64,000 bases of DNA from an uncultured Neptuniibacter sp. GTDB taxonomy: Bacteria > Pseudomonadota > Gammaproteobacteria > Pseudomonadales > Balneatricaceae. The notes beneath the pieces were generated by a model. The model was not told the DNA's origin. It ran no database searches and was given only the letters and a program-made list of their open reading frames with translations. The translations under genes and the position numbers were made by a program. Below, one piece after another: positions 28,001 to 39,023 of this stretch. Every line of letters starts with the position of its first letter. Positions within the stretch are counted from its first letter, which is position 1. The stretch spans positions 1 to 64,000 of the forward strand of contig NZ_CANMIR010000012.1 in the NCBI RefSeq assembly GCF_947498015.1. Reading direction: 5' to 3'.

Positions 28001-29503
28001 TTAACCTTCAATTGTTTGTGCCAATTCGCGGAACTCTTTCTCCCAACGCTTCGCTTCTTTTTTAGAAGGAGCGCCCAGAACATTCAGAGCATGACGTAAA
28101 CGAGCACGACTCATATCCGGTCCCAGAATTGCCATAGAATCCATCACAGAAACGGTTTGGTTTGTTCCTGCAATCGCAATAAAGAGCGGGAAAAGGAAAT
28201 CACGGATTTTAAAGCCCATCGCATCAGCCAGCTGCTTAAGCTGTCCAAACAGACGGTCTTTATTCCATTGATTCTCCGTATCCAACAGCCATACAGAGTA
28301 TTGCAGCATGCGACGGATATCTGCTGTTTCCAGAGATTTATGTTCAAAATCAGATTCAGAGATATCCAGCATACCCGATAGGAAGAAACTAGCTAAAGGC
28401 GCAACATCAGAAAGCTTTTCTACACGTTGCTGAATCAGAGGTACGATCTGCATTAGGTATTCAGGATTCAGCGCCCACTCCTGAAATTTTGCGGCAAACT
28501 GAGCAGGGTCCAGATCTTCACGTAACCACAGCCCGTTCAACCAGCTTAGCTTCTCCTGATCAAAGATCGGACCGCCTAGTGATACGCGCTGAATATCGAA
28601 ATTTTCGAACATCTGCTGACGAGAGAACTTTTCACTCTCATCTGGCATCGACCACCCCATACGGCCCAGATAGTTCAGTAGTGCCTCAGGCAGGAAGCCC
28701 ATGCGCTGGTAGTAAAGGATGCTGGTCGGGTTCTTACGTTTTGACAGTTTAGACTTGTCCGGGTTACGCAGCAGAGGCATATGACACAGTTTCGGCATAT
28801 CCCAGCCAAAGTATTCATACAGCAGTTTGTGCTTAGGCGCCGAGTTGATCCACTCCTCACCGCGGATAACATGAGTGATCTCCATCAGATGATCATCCAC
28901 TACATTCGCCAGGTGGTAGGTTGGCATGCCATCCGATTTCAGAAGAATCTGCGCATCAACCATGCCCCATTCCAGTTCAATCGTGCCACGTAGCATATCA
29001 TCTACTTCGCAAGCACCTTCGCCTTCTGGAACCACCATTCGAACAACGTAAGGAGCACCTGCCGCTTTACGTTTTTCCACTTCGGCATCTGGCAGCGCAA
29101 GGTCACTCTGTTTCAATGCGGTATGACCACCTGCTGCACGACGTGCTGCACGCAGCTCTTCTAACTCTTCGGAAGTCCGATAGCAGAGAAATGCTTTCCC
29201 CTCTTCCACCAGCTGCATCGCGTATTTTGCATAATCCGCTTTACGCTCGCTCTGGCGGTAAGGGCCATGCGGTCCACCCACATCCGGACCTTCATCCCAT
29301 TCAAGGCCTAACCAACGTAATGAATCCAGAATTTTCTGCTCAGATTCATCTGTACTACGCGTCTGATCGGTGTCTTCAATACGCAGAATAAACTGACCGC
29401 CATGTTGGCGGGCAAATGCCAGATTGAACAGTGCGATGTAAGCAGTGCCTACATGAGGGTCACCTGTTGGAGAAGGTGCAACACGGGTACGAACAGTCGT
29501 CAT
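28001..29503 (-). CDS. gltX: Glutamyl-tRNA synthetase
   Basis: This 500-aa class I aminoacyl-tRNA synthetase charges tRNA-Glu. It opens [21 protein letters not shown] (HIGH-type motif) and has the KMSKS-type motif KLSKRK at about residue 255, plus [10 protein letters not shown] and [12 protein letters not shown]. The length and N-terminus are normal for the discriminating enzyme. It has its own terminator. dgkA is transcribed in the same direction 100 bp upstream, so the two may share a promoter. Confidence 0.97.
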   Translation of the reverse strand: MTTVRTRVAPSPTGDPHVGTAYIALFNLAFARQHGGQFILRIEDTDQTRSTDESEQKILDSLRWLGLEWDEGPDVGGPHGPYRQSERKADYAKYAMQLVEEGKAFLCYRTSEELEELRAARRAAGGHTALKQSDLALPDAEVEKRKAAGAPYVVRMVVPEGEGACEVDDMLRGTIELEWGMVDAQILLKSDGMPTYHLANVVDDHLMEITHVIRGEEWINSAPKHKLLYEYFGWDMPKLCHMPLLRNPDKSKLSKRKNPTSILYYQRMGFLPEALLNYLGRMGWSMPDESEKFSRQQMFENFDIQRVSLGGPIFDQEKLSWLNGLWLREDLDPAQFAAKFQEWALNPEYLMQIVPLIQQRVEKLSDVAPLASFFLSGMLDISESDFEHKSLETADIRRMLQYSVWLLDTENQWNKDRLFGQLKQLADAMGFKIRDFLFPLFIAIAGTNQTVSVMDSMAILGPDMSRARLRHALNVLGAPSKKEAKRWEKEFRELAQTIEG

Positions 29504-29602
29504 TGGTGTCCTTGAATCTCTTGTAAAAAGGAATATTGGCGTGAATTATATACTCTGCGGCCGGTTATGAGCCACTAAGAAATCGGTAAAGCGGGCCTAA
29601 GT

Positions 29603-29992
29603 TCAGAGAAAGTTTTCCCAGAGGACAGCCCCCCAGATCAGCGCTCCTATGACCAATGAAACCATCACCACGGCAGAGCCCAGATCTTTTGCTAACCCTG
29701 CAAGTTCATGAAACTCAGTCCCGGCACGATCAACAACCGCTTCAATCGCGGAGTTAACTAATTCAAAAGCGATCACCAGAAGACAGGTACAGATGAGCGC
29801 CGCCAACTGCATGGGCGTTTGCGCCACAACAAAGGCGACCGGTATTAATACTGCACTGCCCCAGACTTCGTAGCGAAAAGCAGGTTCCTGTGCATATGCA
29901 GCTTTTAAACCCTTCCATGAATAGAGCGAAGCGTAATAAAAACGCTTCAGACCTGTATTCTTAGCTGTAAATCCACTCTCTGTTTCAGGCAT
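29603..29992 (-). CDS. dgkA: Diacylglycerol kinase DgkA
   Basis: This 129-aa integral membrane enzyme phosphorylates diacylglycerol to recycle lipid headgroup-synthesis by-products. It has an amphipathic N-terminus (RFYYASLYSWKGLKAAYAQEPAFRYE), three membrane helices and the catalytic segment FELVNSAIEAVVDR with the family's Glu/Asn pair. The length is typical. Confidence 0.95.
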   Translation of the reverse strand: MPETESGFTAKNTGLKRFYYASLYSWKGLKAAYAQEPAFRYEVWGSAVLIPVAFVVAQTPMQLAALICTCLLVIAFELVNSAIEAVVDRAGTEFHELAGLAKDLGSAVVMVSLVIGALIWGAVLWENFL

Positions 29993-30222
29993 CGTTTTAA
30001 TCTTCCTTTAGGAACTGAATCTCAGTGATAAAAGCCGTCATAGGCTATCATCTAAGCCTCGCTGACCCAATCCTCATATATGAGATAGATATGAACAGTT
30101 TTTTACATCACCTTTCCAACTCTCTCTGATCGAAATAAAAACCCCTTCAGAGGTTAGAATCGAGCCATTATAGGCTACACTTTATCCAGCAGTTAACCCC
30201 TAAAAACCACGGGGATAGGGAT

Positions 30223-30918
30223 ATGAACAGATACTACTTGGCTGTTACTTTTATCTGCCTGACGTTTTTTAACAGTCATGCATTTGCCGCGAAACCCGTT
30301 CGCCCCCCTGCAGTGCCTCCACCGGATGTCCATGCTGTCAAAATAGACTATACAAACGGGCTGGTATTGATTGAAGGCGCAGATCTTCATCCAGTCTCTG
30401 CAGCGGCTGAACTTGCTGGAGTCCCCCTGACGATGGATGGAAGCTCAACAGAATCTCTGCTTCAGTTTCCCTTTACCAGTGATGTAACCGATGCTGTCGA
30501 TGAGATGGGTAACTATGTAGTAACTCTCTCTACAGATGGAGGGAGCCTCTCTCTTACCGCCTTTATACCCTTTGGACTTGCTCTGGTTACACCCCCGCCT
30601 CCACCCGGCGAAGACTGCCCCTGCTCAACGGAATGGGATGACAAAAGCACTGCTCCATCACCGAGTGGGTTTGCTGGCCAAACACCGTACTGCAGCGAAG
30701 ATACCGGGAGTTATGTCACCGTTCAGTTTTATGACATTCCGGCGAACAATTACTGGGTACTAAGAACGCAGTGGTCTGATGGTGCTGGTTATTGTGAGCT
30801 GTATATAGACGTACCAAGACGGAGCCTGAGCAATCAGACAGAATTCGATGCTTGCGCCAGCTATTTACGTAACATCGTTCTTGTTTGGGGAAATCAGGAT
30901 CAACTCTGCCTGTTTTAA
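30223..30918 (+). CDS. Secreted protein with IPT/TIG-like N-terminal domain, function unknown
   Basis: This 231-aa protein has a clear signal peptide (cleavage near SHAFA) followed by a Pro-rich stretch. Residues about 35-115 (AVKIDYTNGLVLIEGADL ... GNYVVTLSTDGGSLSLTAFIPFGL) look like an IPT/TIG beta-sandwich. After a second Pro-rich hinge (TPPPPPGEDCPC), the C-terminal part contains several Cys residues likely to form disulfides. No catalytic motif is visible. GGGGATAGGGAT just before the ATG provides the ribosome-binding site. It stands alone. Confidence 0.7.
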   Translation: MNRYYLAVTFICLTFFNSHAFAAKPVRPPAVPPPDVHAVKIDYTNGLVLIEGADLHPVSAAAELAGVPLTMDGSSTESLLQFPFTSDVTDAVDEMGNYVVTLSTDGGSLSLTAFIPFGLALVTPPPPPGEDCPCSTEWDDKSTAPSPSGFAGQTPYCSEDTGSYVTVQFYDIPANNYWVLRTQWSDGAGYCELYIDVPRRSLSNQTEFDACASYLRNIVLVWGNQDQLCLF

Positions 30919-31056
30919 GTATTAATCCACTTGAACCGGGCCGCTAGAGTCACAGATATCTATTCTGGGTAGCTGCGATTGATACTGTGCAGCGAAAATG
31001 AAGCAGACAGTATATAATCGCGGTTGTTTTTAACTCAGAGCACTGCCAACAGATTC

Positions 31057-32040
<984 letters not shown>

Positions 32041-32057
32041 TAATGGACCCGATTGAA

Positions 32058-33008
32058 ATGACAAGTCAGTTAGAACAGTTAAAACAGATAACGACCGTTG
32101 TTGCAGACACCGGTGACATTGAGGCGATCGCTCGCTTCAAACCTGTTGATGCAACCACCAATCCTTCACTTCTGCTCAAGGCCGCAGAGCTTCCTCAGTA
32201 CAAAAACCTGCTGGTTACTGCTAAAAACTGGGCTTCTGATCAGAGCGGGTCTGAACAGGAAGTGCTGGATAACATGACCGACCGTCTGGCTGTTGAGATC
32301 GGCAAAGAGATCCTGAAAATCATTCCAGGCCGTATCTCTACAGAAGTGGATGCACGCCTCTCTTTTGATACTGAGGCCACCCTGCGACGCGCTCGCAAGC
32401 TGATCGCTCTCTATGAAGATGCCGGCATCGAAAAAGAGCGCATTCTTATCAAAATAGCCTCCACCTGGGAGGGTATTCAGGCAGCCCGCCAGCTTGAGCA
32501 GGAGGGGATCAACTGCAACCTGACACTGCTCTTCAGTTTTGCTCAGGCCGCCGCATGTGCGGATGCAGGTGTCTACCTGATCTCGCCATTCGTTGGCCGA
32601 ATTCTTGATTGGTACAAAGCCAACGAAGAGGGTGACTTCACGGGTGCAAATGACCCTGGTGTTCAGTCCGTTACCGGCATCTACAACTACTACAAGTCTA
32701 ACGGCTACAACACCATCGTCATGGGTGCCAGTTTCCGTAATATCAGTGAGATTCAGGAGCTGGCTGGTTGCGACCGTCTCACCATCGCACCCGCCCTGAT
32801 GCAGGAGCTGGAAGATAATCAAGATTCTCTACCGGTTAAACTGGACAGTACAGCCGCAAAATCACCACAGGGTAAACTCTCGCTCTCCGAATCAGAATTC
32901 CGATGGATGATGAATGAAGATGCGATGGCCACAGAGAAGTTGGCCCAGGGGATCCGTAATTTTGCAGCAGACCAGATAAAACTGGAAAAGCTGCTTGCTG
33001 CAGTGTAA
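32058..33008 (+). CDS. tal: Transaldolase
   Basis: This about 316-aa enzyme of the pentose phosphate pathway transfers dihydroxyacetone between sugar phosphates. It has [25 protein letters not shown] and the Schiff-base lysine region [19 protein letters not shown] 32058 ([10 protein letters not shown]) aligns with the start of E. coli TalB (MTDKLTSLRQ); an ATG at 32043 would add five residues. A strong terminator follows. Confidence 0.95.
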   Translation: MTSQLEQLKQITTVVADTGDIEAIARFKPVDATTNPSLLLKAAELPQYKNLLVTAKNWASDQSGSEQEVLDNMTDRLAVEIGKEILKIIPGRISTEVDARLSFDTEATLRRARKLIALYEDAGIEKERILIKIASTWEGIQAARQLEQEGINCNLTLLFSFAQAAACADAGVYLISPFVGRILDWYKANEEGDFTGANDPGVQSVTGIYNYYKSNGYNTIVMGASFRNISEIQELAGCDRLTIAPALMQELEDNQDSLPVKLDSTAAKSPQGKLSLSESEFRWMMNEDAMATEKLAQGIRNFAADQIKLEKLLAAV

Positions 33009-33027
33009 GCCCGCCCACTAATCGATC

Positions 33028-33062
33028 AGGCCACGACTGTTAACTCAGTGGTGGCCTTTTAT
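33028..33062 (+). terminator. Rho-independent terminator of dusA-tal
   Basis: AGGCCACGACTG pairs with CAGTGGTGGCCT (one mismatch) around a TTAACT loop and is followed by TTTTATT. Confidence 0.92.
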
Positions 33063-33124
33063 TACCGATATTCTGTCTATACTGATCTCTATGCCCTCTT
33101 TGTTTTTGGCTGAGGAGATCTGAA

Positions 33125-34816
33125 ATGGACCCTGTTGTACTCCCCTATCCCAAGCTGATGCTATTCGATTGGCATGGCACCCTGGTTGATACTCATGGCG
33201 CAATGTACCAAGCCATAGAGGAGATGCTCTCACAACTGGATGAACTGGATCTTACAAGACATATCCTGCCTGAAACAGATGCTAAAACGGAAGATGACGA
33301 GAAGCTGATCCGCTATATTCGAATCTATCGGCATCTGCATCCACGTGTTCTCGCAGAGCAGAGGATATCGCGCACCGATGTATTTGAAGTACTCTTCGGA
33401 GACAATGATGTTGCGAATACGATCGCTCACAAAGCCTATAACGACTGTTATCGTAATCACTACGGTAGTGTTAAACCGTTCCAGGCCGGAATGTACGAAT
33501 ACCTGACCTACCTGAAACAGCTCGGGATAAGAATTGGAGTCGTTACCAACCGGAGTAGAGAGTTCCTTGAACCTGAACTGGCGAGTGTTGAAAAAGGGCG
33601 CTGGCAGGGATTATTTGATGTCACCTTGTGCGGTGACGAGATGCACCGTTATAAACCCGCCCCGGATTCAATGTCCCAAGCGGCCTCGCCTCTGGGGTTA
33701 GATGCCGACTCTCACCTCTGGTATATCGGAGACAGTGTTACCGATATGATGACTGCTACCAGAGCCCGAGTCACACGGGTCTTTTATAATGGAGCCCTCT
33801 GGACACCCCACTGGTTTGAACAGGTTTTTGCCGAAACGGCCCATCATCAATATGACCCTGACATTATTGTCGATGATTTTGATGAACTACTCGATCTGGT
33901 GCTGCAGAGCAGTGATCACTCCTTTACACCCGAGCAACTTCAGCTAAGGCCTGACAGACTGCCGCCGCGTCAATTGCAACCACCTCGTGAGGAACCCGAC
34001 TGGCATCCGGCTATTGCTTCTCTAACCTACCCTAGCGTCATCCTGTTTGACTGGCATGCCACTCTGGTAGATACCCTGGATGCGATGTACCACGCTGTGG
34101 ACGATATGCTCAAAGAACTCCGGGAAATAGGCCTGTTAGAGCATCTGGTAGATGCAGCTCGCTGTAAATCCCCAGATGATCAGCGACTGGTTGAATATGT
34201 CCGTGAGAATCTGAGCCTGCACCCCAAGATTAAGCTGGATCGCAAAATATCCCGTACAGATATCTTCGAAATACTATTTGCCGAAAACGAGGTCGCTAAA
34301 AAACTTGCGCACAAAACGTTTACTGATCACTACCGGAAATATTTTGGTACAGCCCTGCCCTTTGAACCCAAAGTGGGTGAGATGCTGGCAGGCTTACGTA
34401 AACTGGGACTGGTCGTTGGCGTGATCACCAACCGTGACCGTGAGTTTTTCCTGCATGAACTCAACATGGTTGATGGAGGTTGGGCCCATCTGTTCGATAC
34501 TGAGATCTGCGGCGATGATACGGTGCAGCGCAAACCCCACACCGATCAGATACTAAAGGCCGCTGATAACCTGAATATCAGCCTGGGTGAGGATATCTGG
34601 TATGTCGGCGACAGCACTACTGATGTGATCGCTGCCAAGTCGGCAGGCATCACCAGCGTTTTTTTCAATGGTGCCCAGTGGGATCAACCCTGGCTTAATA
34701 AAATCTTCCCAGGCAGTGAGCGCTATCCTTACAAACCGGATGTAGTGGTCAATGATTTTGCTGAGTTCTGGGCGATGCTGCTGACCTGTCGCCAGCAGCA
34801 AAAACGCGCGAATTGA
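33125..34816 (+). CDS. Tandem double-HAD hydrolase-like protein with DxH motif I
   Basis: This 563-aa protein is two similar HAD phosphatase domains (about 8-255 and 302-555) joined by a Pro/Arg-rich linker. Both keep the motif I nucleophile (Asp15; Asp309), motif II Thr-Asn (VVTNR; VITNR), the motif III Lys (YKPAPD; RKPHTD) and motif IV GDSxTD (Asp203/207; Asp496/500). In both, the second motif I Asp, normally the general acid/base, is His (DWHGTLVDT, DWHATLVDT). The duplicated unit resembles phosphoglycolate-phosphatase-type HADs with a helical cap. Substrate unknown. It is monocistronic between two terminators. Confidence 0.85.
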   Translation: MDPVVLPYPKLMLFDWHGTLVDTHGAMYQAIEEMLSQLDELDLTRHILPETDAKTEDDEKLIRYIRIYRHLHPRVLAEQRISRTDVFEVLFGDNDVANTIAHKAYNDCYRNHYGSVKPFQAGMYEYLTYLKQLGIRIGVVTNRSREFLEPELASVEKGRWQGLFDVTLCGDEMHRYKPAPDSMSQAASPLGLDADSHLWYIGDSVTDMMTATRARVTRVFYNGALWTPHWFEQVFAETAHHQYDPDIIVDDFDELLDLVLQSSDHSFTPEQLQLRPDRLPPRQLQPPREEPDWHPAIASLTYPSVILFDWHATLVDTLDAMYHAVDDMLKELREIGLLEHLVDAARCKSPDDQRLVEYVRENLSLHPKIKLDRKISRTDIFEILFAENEVAKKLAHKTFTDHYRKYFGTALPFEPKVGEMLAGLRKLGLVVGVITNRDREFFLHELNMVDGGWAHLFDTEICGDDTVQRKPHTDQILKAADNLNISLGEDIWYVGDSTTDVIAAKSAGITSVFFNGAQWDQPWLNKIFPGSERYPYKPDVVVNDFAEFWAMLLTCRQQQKRAN

Positions 34817-34892
34817 TAGTTAGATTAAGAGCTCTGATAGCCACTATTAATCGCCTATATGCGTGGCCGATCCCTTCAACTCATAGGACCTC

Positions 34893-34906
34893 CTACGATA
34901 TCGTAG
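34893..34906. repeat. Perfect 14-bp palindrome
   Basis: CTACGATATCGTAG is a perfect dyad in the gap after the double-HAD gene. It is not followed by a T run. It could be a protein-binding site, but no gene starts directly next to it. Confidence 0.5.
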
Positions 34907-34930
34907 CATCACAACACTGTCAGGGCCTAA

Positions 34931-34972
34931 CCACACAGACCTGCACAGTGATCGATCTGTCTGGTGGTTTTT
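34931..34972 (+). terminator. Rho-independent terminator after the double-HAD gene
   Basis: CCACACAGAC pairs with GTCTGGTGG (one mismatch or bulge) and is followed by TTTTT. Confidence 0.75.
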
Positions 34973-35019
34973 ATGGAACGGTTTACTGCAATTGAAACAC
35001 GTCGTTCGATAAACACTCT

Positions 35020-37827
35020 TTACCCAACGCCCCTTTCAACCAACAGTTGATTAAACTCACCGACTGGTAGCGGTCGGGAATAGTAATAGCCCTGAAATAG
35101 CTCACACCCGTACTCCCTCAACAGATCCAGCTGCTCCTTAGTCTCAACCCCTTCGGCTATCACTTTCAGATTGAGGTTGTGAGCCATAGAAATAATCGTA
35201 CGGCAGATCATCGCGTCATCGGTATCGGCTGTAATATCCTGTACAAAAGAGCGATCGATTTTGAGTTTATCCAGAGGAAACCGCTTCAGGTAGCTCAGAC
35301 TCGAATAGCCGGTACCAAAATCATCGATGCTAATCTGTATACCCAGTTCATGCAGCTGATCCAGCGCAGAAATGGTCTCCTCCGCATTACGCATAATCAT
35401 GCTTTCGGTCAGTTCCAGGTCTAATGTATCTTGTGTGAGTGGGTAACGGGAGGTCGTCGTTTTTATCTTCTCAACAAATTGTGCCTGATGGACCTGCATT
35501 GCAGAAAGGTTCACCGACACAACAAAGCCGGGTATACGTTGCTGCCAGGTAGCCAACTGCTGACATGCGTTATCCAGCACCCAGTCACCGATATCAATGA
35601 TCAGGCCAGTTTCCTCAGCAAGTGGGATAAATGCGTCAGGTGGGATTAAACCTTTTTCAGGATGGATCCAACGAATCAGGGCTTCAGCACCTATAACCTG
35701 CTGGGTAATCACATCAACCTGCGGCTGGTAGTAGAGTTCGAATTGTGAATCCTGCAACGCTTGATAGAGCGCATTTTCCAGAGTGATGCGCTCTTTTAAT
35801 GAGTCGTCTAACCCTCGATTAAAGAACTGAGCACAGTTGCGCCCGGAATCTTTTGCGTGATACATCGCTGCATCCGCATTTTTCATCAACTGAATCGCTG
35901 TTTCACCATCGTCGGGATAGAGCGCGACCCCGATACTTGGCGTAACAAAGACATGTTGCAGCGCCAGCTTAATCTCACGTTGAAACGCACTCTGAATACG
36001 CTCAACAATGTGATTCACCTCTTCAACGGTCTGGAGAGGGTCCAGGACGATAACAAACTCATCTCCCCCCAGACGGGCGACCGTATCCGCGCCTCTGATA
36101 ATGTCATGCAGGCGTGAACCCACCTCAATCAGTAACTGATCTCCCTCATGATGCCCTAAGGAATCATTTACCATCTTGAAGCGATCCAGATCGATGAAGA
36201 GTACAGCGATCTGATGCTCCCCACGCTCGGCTCGACGAAGGGCACTCTCCAATCGTTCTTCAAGCAAAATACGATTTGGTAAGCCGGTCAGCGCATCGTG
36301 CAGCGCCATATGCTTAACCCGCTCCTCCGCCATTTTTCGCTCATTAATCTCCATGTGAAGGTCACTGATTGCATGCGCTAACTCTTCAGTTCGCTCAGCA
36401 ACACGTTGCTCCAATTCATCATGTGCTTTGGCTAAGGCTTCTGCTGCGGCCTTGCGTTTAGAGATATCCATCGTAATCCAGATCGAACCCTCAGAAAGGT
36501 TCGCTGGATCAATCGCCTTACTTCTAACTTCACACCAGACTGGCGTTTTGTCTTTACGACTCAGAAGCATCTCACCCTGATAAACCTTCCCCTCGGAAAG
36601 CGGCTCATAACAGGCTTTTCCTGCTTCAATCCAATCACCTTCGGTCAGGTACCACTGACGGGATGAACTGTTATCCAGTTCGCCGGGGTCGTAGCCAAAC
36701 ATCTCCTCAAAACGACGATTACAACGGGTTACTGTACGGTTCTTCAGGAAAACAATACCTACCATTGCATAATCAAGGATTAGGTTCTGCTCTTTGAGAA
36801 TCGACTCTAAAGCCCGATTTGATTTAACCTGCTCATCGATATCCTCGACGATCCAGATATAACCCAACCCGGGTTGGTGAGTAGAGATAATATTGCCACG
36901 AATCTGGGTCCAGAATAGCTCTCCGTTTTTGCGTTTCATACGCAAACGCTGAGTGTAGAGGGTGCCATCCATCAATTTGGGATAAGCGGAATTTCCCAGC
37001 TTCTGGTACTCCCCCTCATTCGAATAAAGGATTGAACTGTTTTGGTTGATCAGTTCATCCACTGTGTAACCATAGATATCAGCGAATTTTCGGTTGCAGC
37101 GCATGATCTGGCGATCATGATTGGGCCCGTCCTGTATAAAACAGATCCCTGTCCCGGCGTGCTCGAAGATCACCTCCTGTTCGCAGAGAGTATTACGCAG
37201 CTGCTGTTCATTTTGGATAAATTGATCAACATCGAGTTCGCGCAGTTGAACGATCCAGCCATCATCCGCCAGTAATATTTTACTCACCTGAATGATATGC
37301 CAGCGCTCCCCTTCGGGATTTTCGGTTAGATAGTGCCCCTCAAAATAATCCTGATGCTCCAGTTGTTGCCAGACCATCAAAGCCTGATCTTTATCTGTGA
37401 AACGATCTACAAAATTCAGTTGATCCTCAGCGAGCATCTCCCGAGCCAGCCCCGAGCGCTCAATCAACACCCCCTGCTCATCGTAAGTTGAGACCAGGCT
37501 GTTATGATCCAGTATCGATTGGTGGGATTGCAGTGTTTTTGTCAGCTCAGGGTAACCGGGAATTTCACTGACGAGGTAGACCTCCCCAGATAGCTTTTCA
37601 ACATGGAAACGACGGCGCTCACCCGAAGGAAACTGAAGCGTAAACAGATCGGACCTGTCCATTTCATCACTAAGTTTCTGCAGTGAATTGGGTGCAAGAT
37701 CAACTAACTGTTCGAGCGTTGCAACGCCCCAACATTGTGCCGCAATCTGATTACCCCAGAGTATACGAGACTGTTGTAAATTGTATGCCCAGATAGCGGT
37801 ATTAGAACTGGAAATCGTTTCTGCCAT
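35020..37827 (-). CDS. Multi-PAS GGDEF-EAL cyclic-di-GMP signalling protein
   Basis: A 935-aa soluble protein with several N-terminal PAS-like domains (clear ones at about 220-335 and 345-460, weaker ones before), a coiled coil (about 460-510), a GGDEF domain with intact GGDEF (Asp589) and an EAL domain beginning Glu715 (EALIRW) with [10 protein letters not shown] and LKIDRSF. No membrane segment is seen, so it senses an intracellular signal. Both enzymatic sites look intact. It is transcribed alone. Confidence 0.93.
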   Translation of the reverse strand: MAETISSSNTAIWAYNLQQSRILWGNQIAAQCWGVATLEQLVDLAPNSLQKLSDEMDRSDLFTLQFPSGERRRFHVEKLSGEVYLVSEIPGYPELTKTLQSHQSILDHNSLVSTYDEQGVLIERSGLAREMLAEDQLNFVDRFTDKDQALMVWQQLEHQDYFEGHYLTENPEGERWHIIQVSKILLADDGWIVQLRELDVDQFIQNEQQLRNTLCEQEVIFEHAGTGICFIQDGPNHDRQIMRCNRKFADIYGYTVDELINQNSSILYSNEGEYQKLGNSAYPKLMDGTLYTQRLRMKRKNGELFWTQIRGNIISTHQPGLGYIWIVEDIDEQVKSNRALESILKEQNLILDYAMVGIVFLKNRTVTRCNRRFEEMFGYDPGELDNSSSRQWYLTEGDWIEAGKACYEPLSEGKVYQGEMLLSRKDKTPVWCEVRSKAIDPANLSEGSIWITMDISKRKAAAEALAKAHDELEQRVAERTEELAHAISDLHMEINERKMAEERVKHMALHDALTGLPNRILLEERLESALRRAERGEHQIAVLFIDLDRFKMVNDSLGHHEGDQLLIEVGSRLHDIIRGADTVARLGGDEFVIVLDPLQTVEEVNHIVERIQSAFQREIKLALQHVFVTPSIGVALYPDDGETAIQLMKNADAAMYHAKDSGRNCAQFFNRGLDDSLKERITLENALYQALQDSQFELYYQPQVDVITQQVIGAEALIRWIHPEKGLIPPDAFIPLAEETGLIIDIGDWVLDNACQQLATWQQRIPGFVVSVNLSAMQVHQAQFVEKIKTTTSRYPLTQDTLDLELTESMIMRNAEETISALDQLHELGIQISIDDFGTGYSSLSYLKRFPLDKLKIDRSFVQDITADTDDAMICRTIISMAHNLNLKVIAEGVETKEQLDLLREYGCELFQGYYYSRPLPVGEFNQLLVERGVG

Positions 37828-37951
37828 TAACTCAGCGGTCCTACTCTGGTTTCTCTTATATTTATTTTAGGTTGCCCCTTATTTTTATAGCAAAACCCAG
37901 GGTAGTACATGATGCATTAGTCGTGAACTTATTAACTAATTTTGTATCATT

Positions 37952-38274
37952 TTAACATCAAGCCTTCTCGCCTTTATCGATGACATTGCAACACTTCTGG
38001 ATGATGTTGTAAGCATGACAAAGACTGCAGTATGAAAAACAGCGGGTGTTTTAGGTGAAGAGCTTGCTCTCAACGCCGAGCAGGTTTCAGGAGTCCGTGC
38101 GGACATAGAGCTGCCGGGTGTGTTAAAGGACTGATCGCAGATTTCAGCCAGGGTAAAAGTATGCTGCTTTCGATGAACATTGCAACGCTGCTTCAAGCAC
38201 TCAACGGCGTTCTCGCCGGAGCCATAGCAGAAGCTGTGATGACACTTGGGGAAACAGCTACTCACGCCCTCTGA
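37952..38274 (+). pseudogene. Decayed DUF808 (YedI-like) membrane protein gene
   Basis: Frame +2 from 37958 reads [20 protein letters not shown], then TKTAV, a TGA stop, [20 protein letters not shown] and [12 protein letters not shown]. This closely tracks the N-terminus of DUF808 proteins such as YedI ([41 protein letters not shown]). The start codon is missing, one in-frame stop splits the block and the central membrane region (about 200 codons) is absent. A downstream LLQALNGVLAGAIAEAVM frame may be the C-terminal remnant. It was probably inactivated by point mutation and internal deletion. Confidence 0.7.
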
Positions 38275-38303
38275 TAATTTAATATAAATACACCCCTTAG
38301 GGT

Positions 38304-38327
38304 AACTGAGTCCCAGTGGACTCAGTT
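38304..38327. repeat. Perfect 10-bp inverted repeat
   Basis: AACTGAGTCC and GGACTCAGTT with a CAGT loop lie between the pseudogene and the end of the AhpD-like gene. No T run on either side; it could still end transcription weakly on the minus strand. Confidence 0.6.
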
Positions 38328-38332
38328 GATGA

Positions 38333-38923
38333 TTACTGGTGTTTCCCCGGTTCCCACCCGGTCGAACCTATCGCTCTTTGGGCAACCTTTGCAGGCAGCT
38401 CTTCCAGCTGGGTGGCCATCGTGTCATTCCAACGATTCAGATACCCAAACAGCGCAATTGTCGCCACAATCTCAACAATCTCACCCTCAGAGAAATACCG
38501 CTTTAATTCTGTGAAATCCTCTTCAGAGGTTTCATTCGGCAGGTTCCCCGCCTTCAACGCCAGACGGATGGCAGCCCGCTCACCCCCATCAAACAGCGCA
38601 CTGGTTTCAAACTCCCAAAGCGCTGCAATTTTCTCATCCGAAAGATTGTAGATACTGGAGAGATTCGTCATATGAGACTGGCAGTACTGACAACCAGAAG
38701 CCACACTACTCGCCAGCGCAACCAGCATCTTCAAATCCTCAGCAACACTTCCTTCATACAAAATCACCTGATTCAAACGACCAAACGCTTTTGATATATT
38801 GGGACGTCTCGCCATTGTTTTCACACTGTTCGGGCAGAAACCTCGCGTGGCTTCATAGTGTTCAAACATAGTACGAAGTTCATCATCCACTTCATTATTC
38901 TGTAAAGGTTCGATATGCGCCAT
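38333..38923 (-). CDS. Carboxymuconolactone decarboxylase/AhpD-like protein
   Basis: This 196-aa all-helical protein has the AhpD-like active site CQYCQSH (CxxC plus nearby His; VALASSVASGCQYCQSHM), seen in peroxidase-related CMD-family proteins. These often reduce alkyl hydroperoxides or act as thiol oxidoreductases. It is divergent from a LuxR regulator, with a strong palindrome between them, suggesting that regulator controls it. Confidence 0.85.
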   Translation of the reverse strand: MAHIEPLQNNEVDDELRTMFEHYEATRGFCPNSVKTMARRPNISKAFGRLNQVILYEGSVAEDLKMLVALASSVASGCQYCQSHMTNLSSIYNLSDEKIAALWEFETSALFDGGERAAIRLALKAGNLPNETSEEDFTELKRYFSEGEIVEIVATIALFGYLNRWNDTMATQLEELPAKVAQRAIGSTGWEPGKHQ

Positions 38924-38981
38924 ACTGGACTCCCCTCTGTTTTAGCGATCTAATCAGACTACTGTAGAGGCAACCCTACGT

Positions 38982-39003
38982 CTGTCCCCATAGGGGGGGA
39001 CAG
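38982..39003. promoter_or_regulatory. Palindrome CTGTCCCC-N6-GGGGACAG, candidate operator
   Basis: Perfect 8-bp arms around six bases, centred in the divergent region between the AhpD-like gene and the LuxR gene and 20 bp before the LuxR start codon. A related palindrome precedes the second LuxR gene (47424-47454). Binding by the LuxR proteins is inferred. Confidence 0.5.
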
Positions 39004-39023
39004 AACAGACAAGAGCGAAGAGA

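Noticed and set aside
37936..38265. A 109-codon open frame on the minus strand opposite the DUF808 remnant
   Set aside because: Its protein sequence looks like no family and it is antisense to recognisable DUF808 codons on the plus strand, so it is a shadow of the pseudogene.
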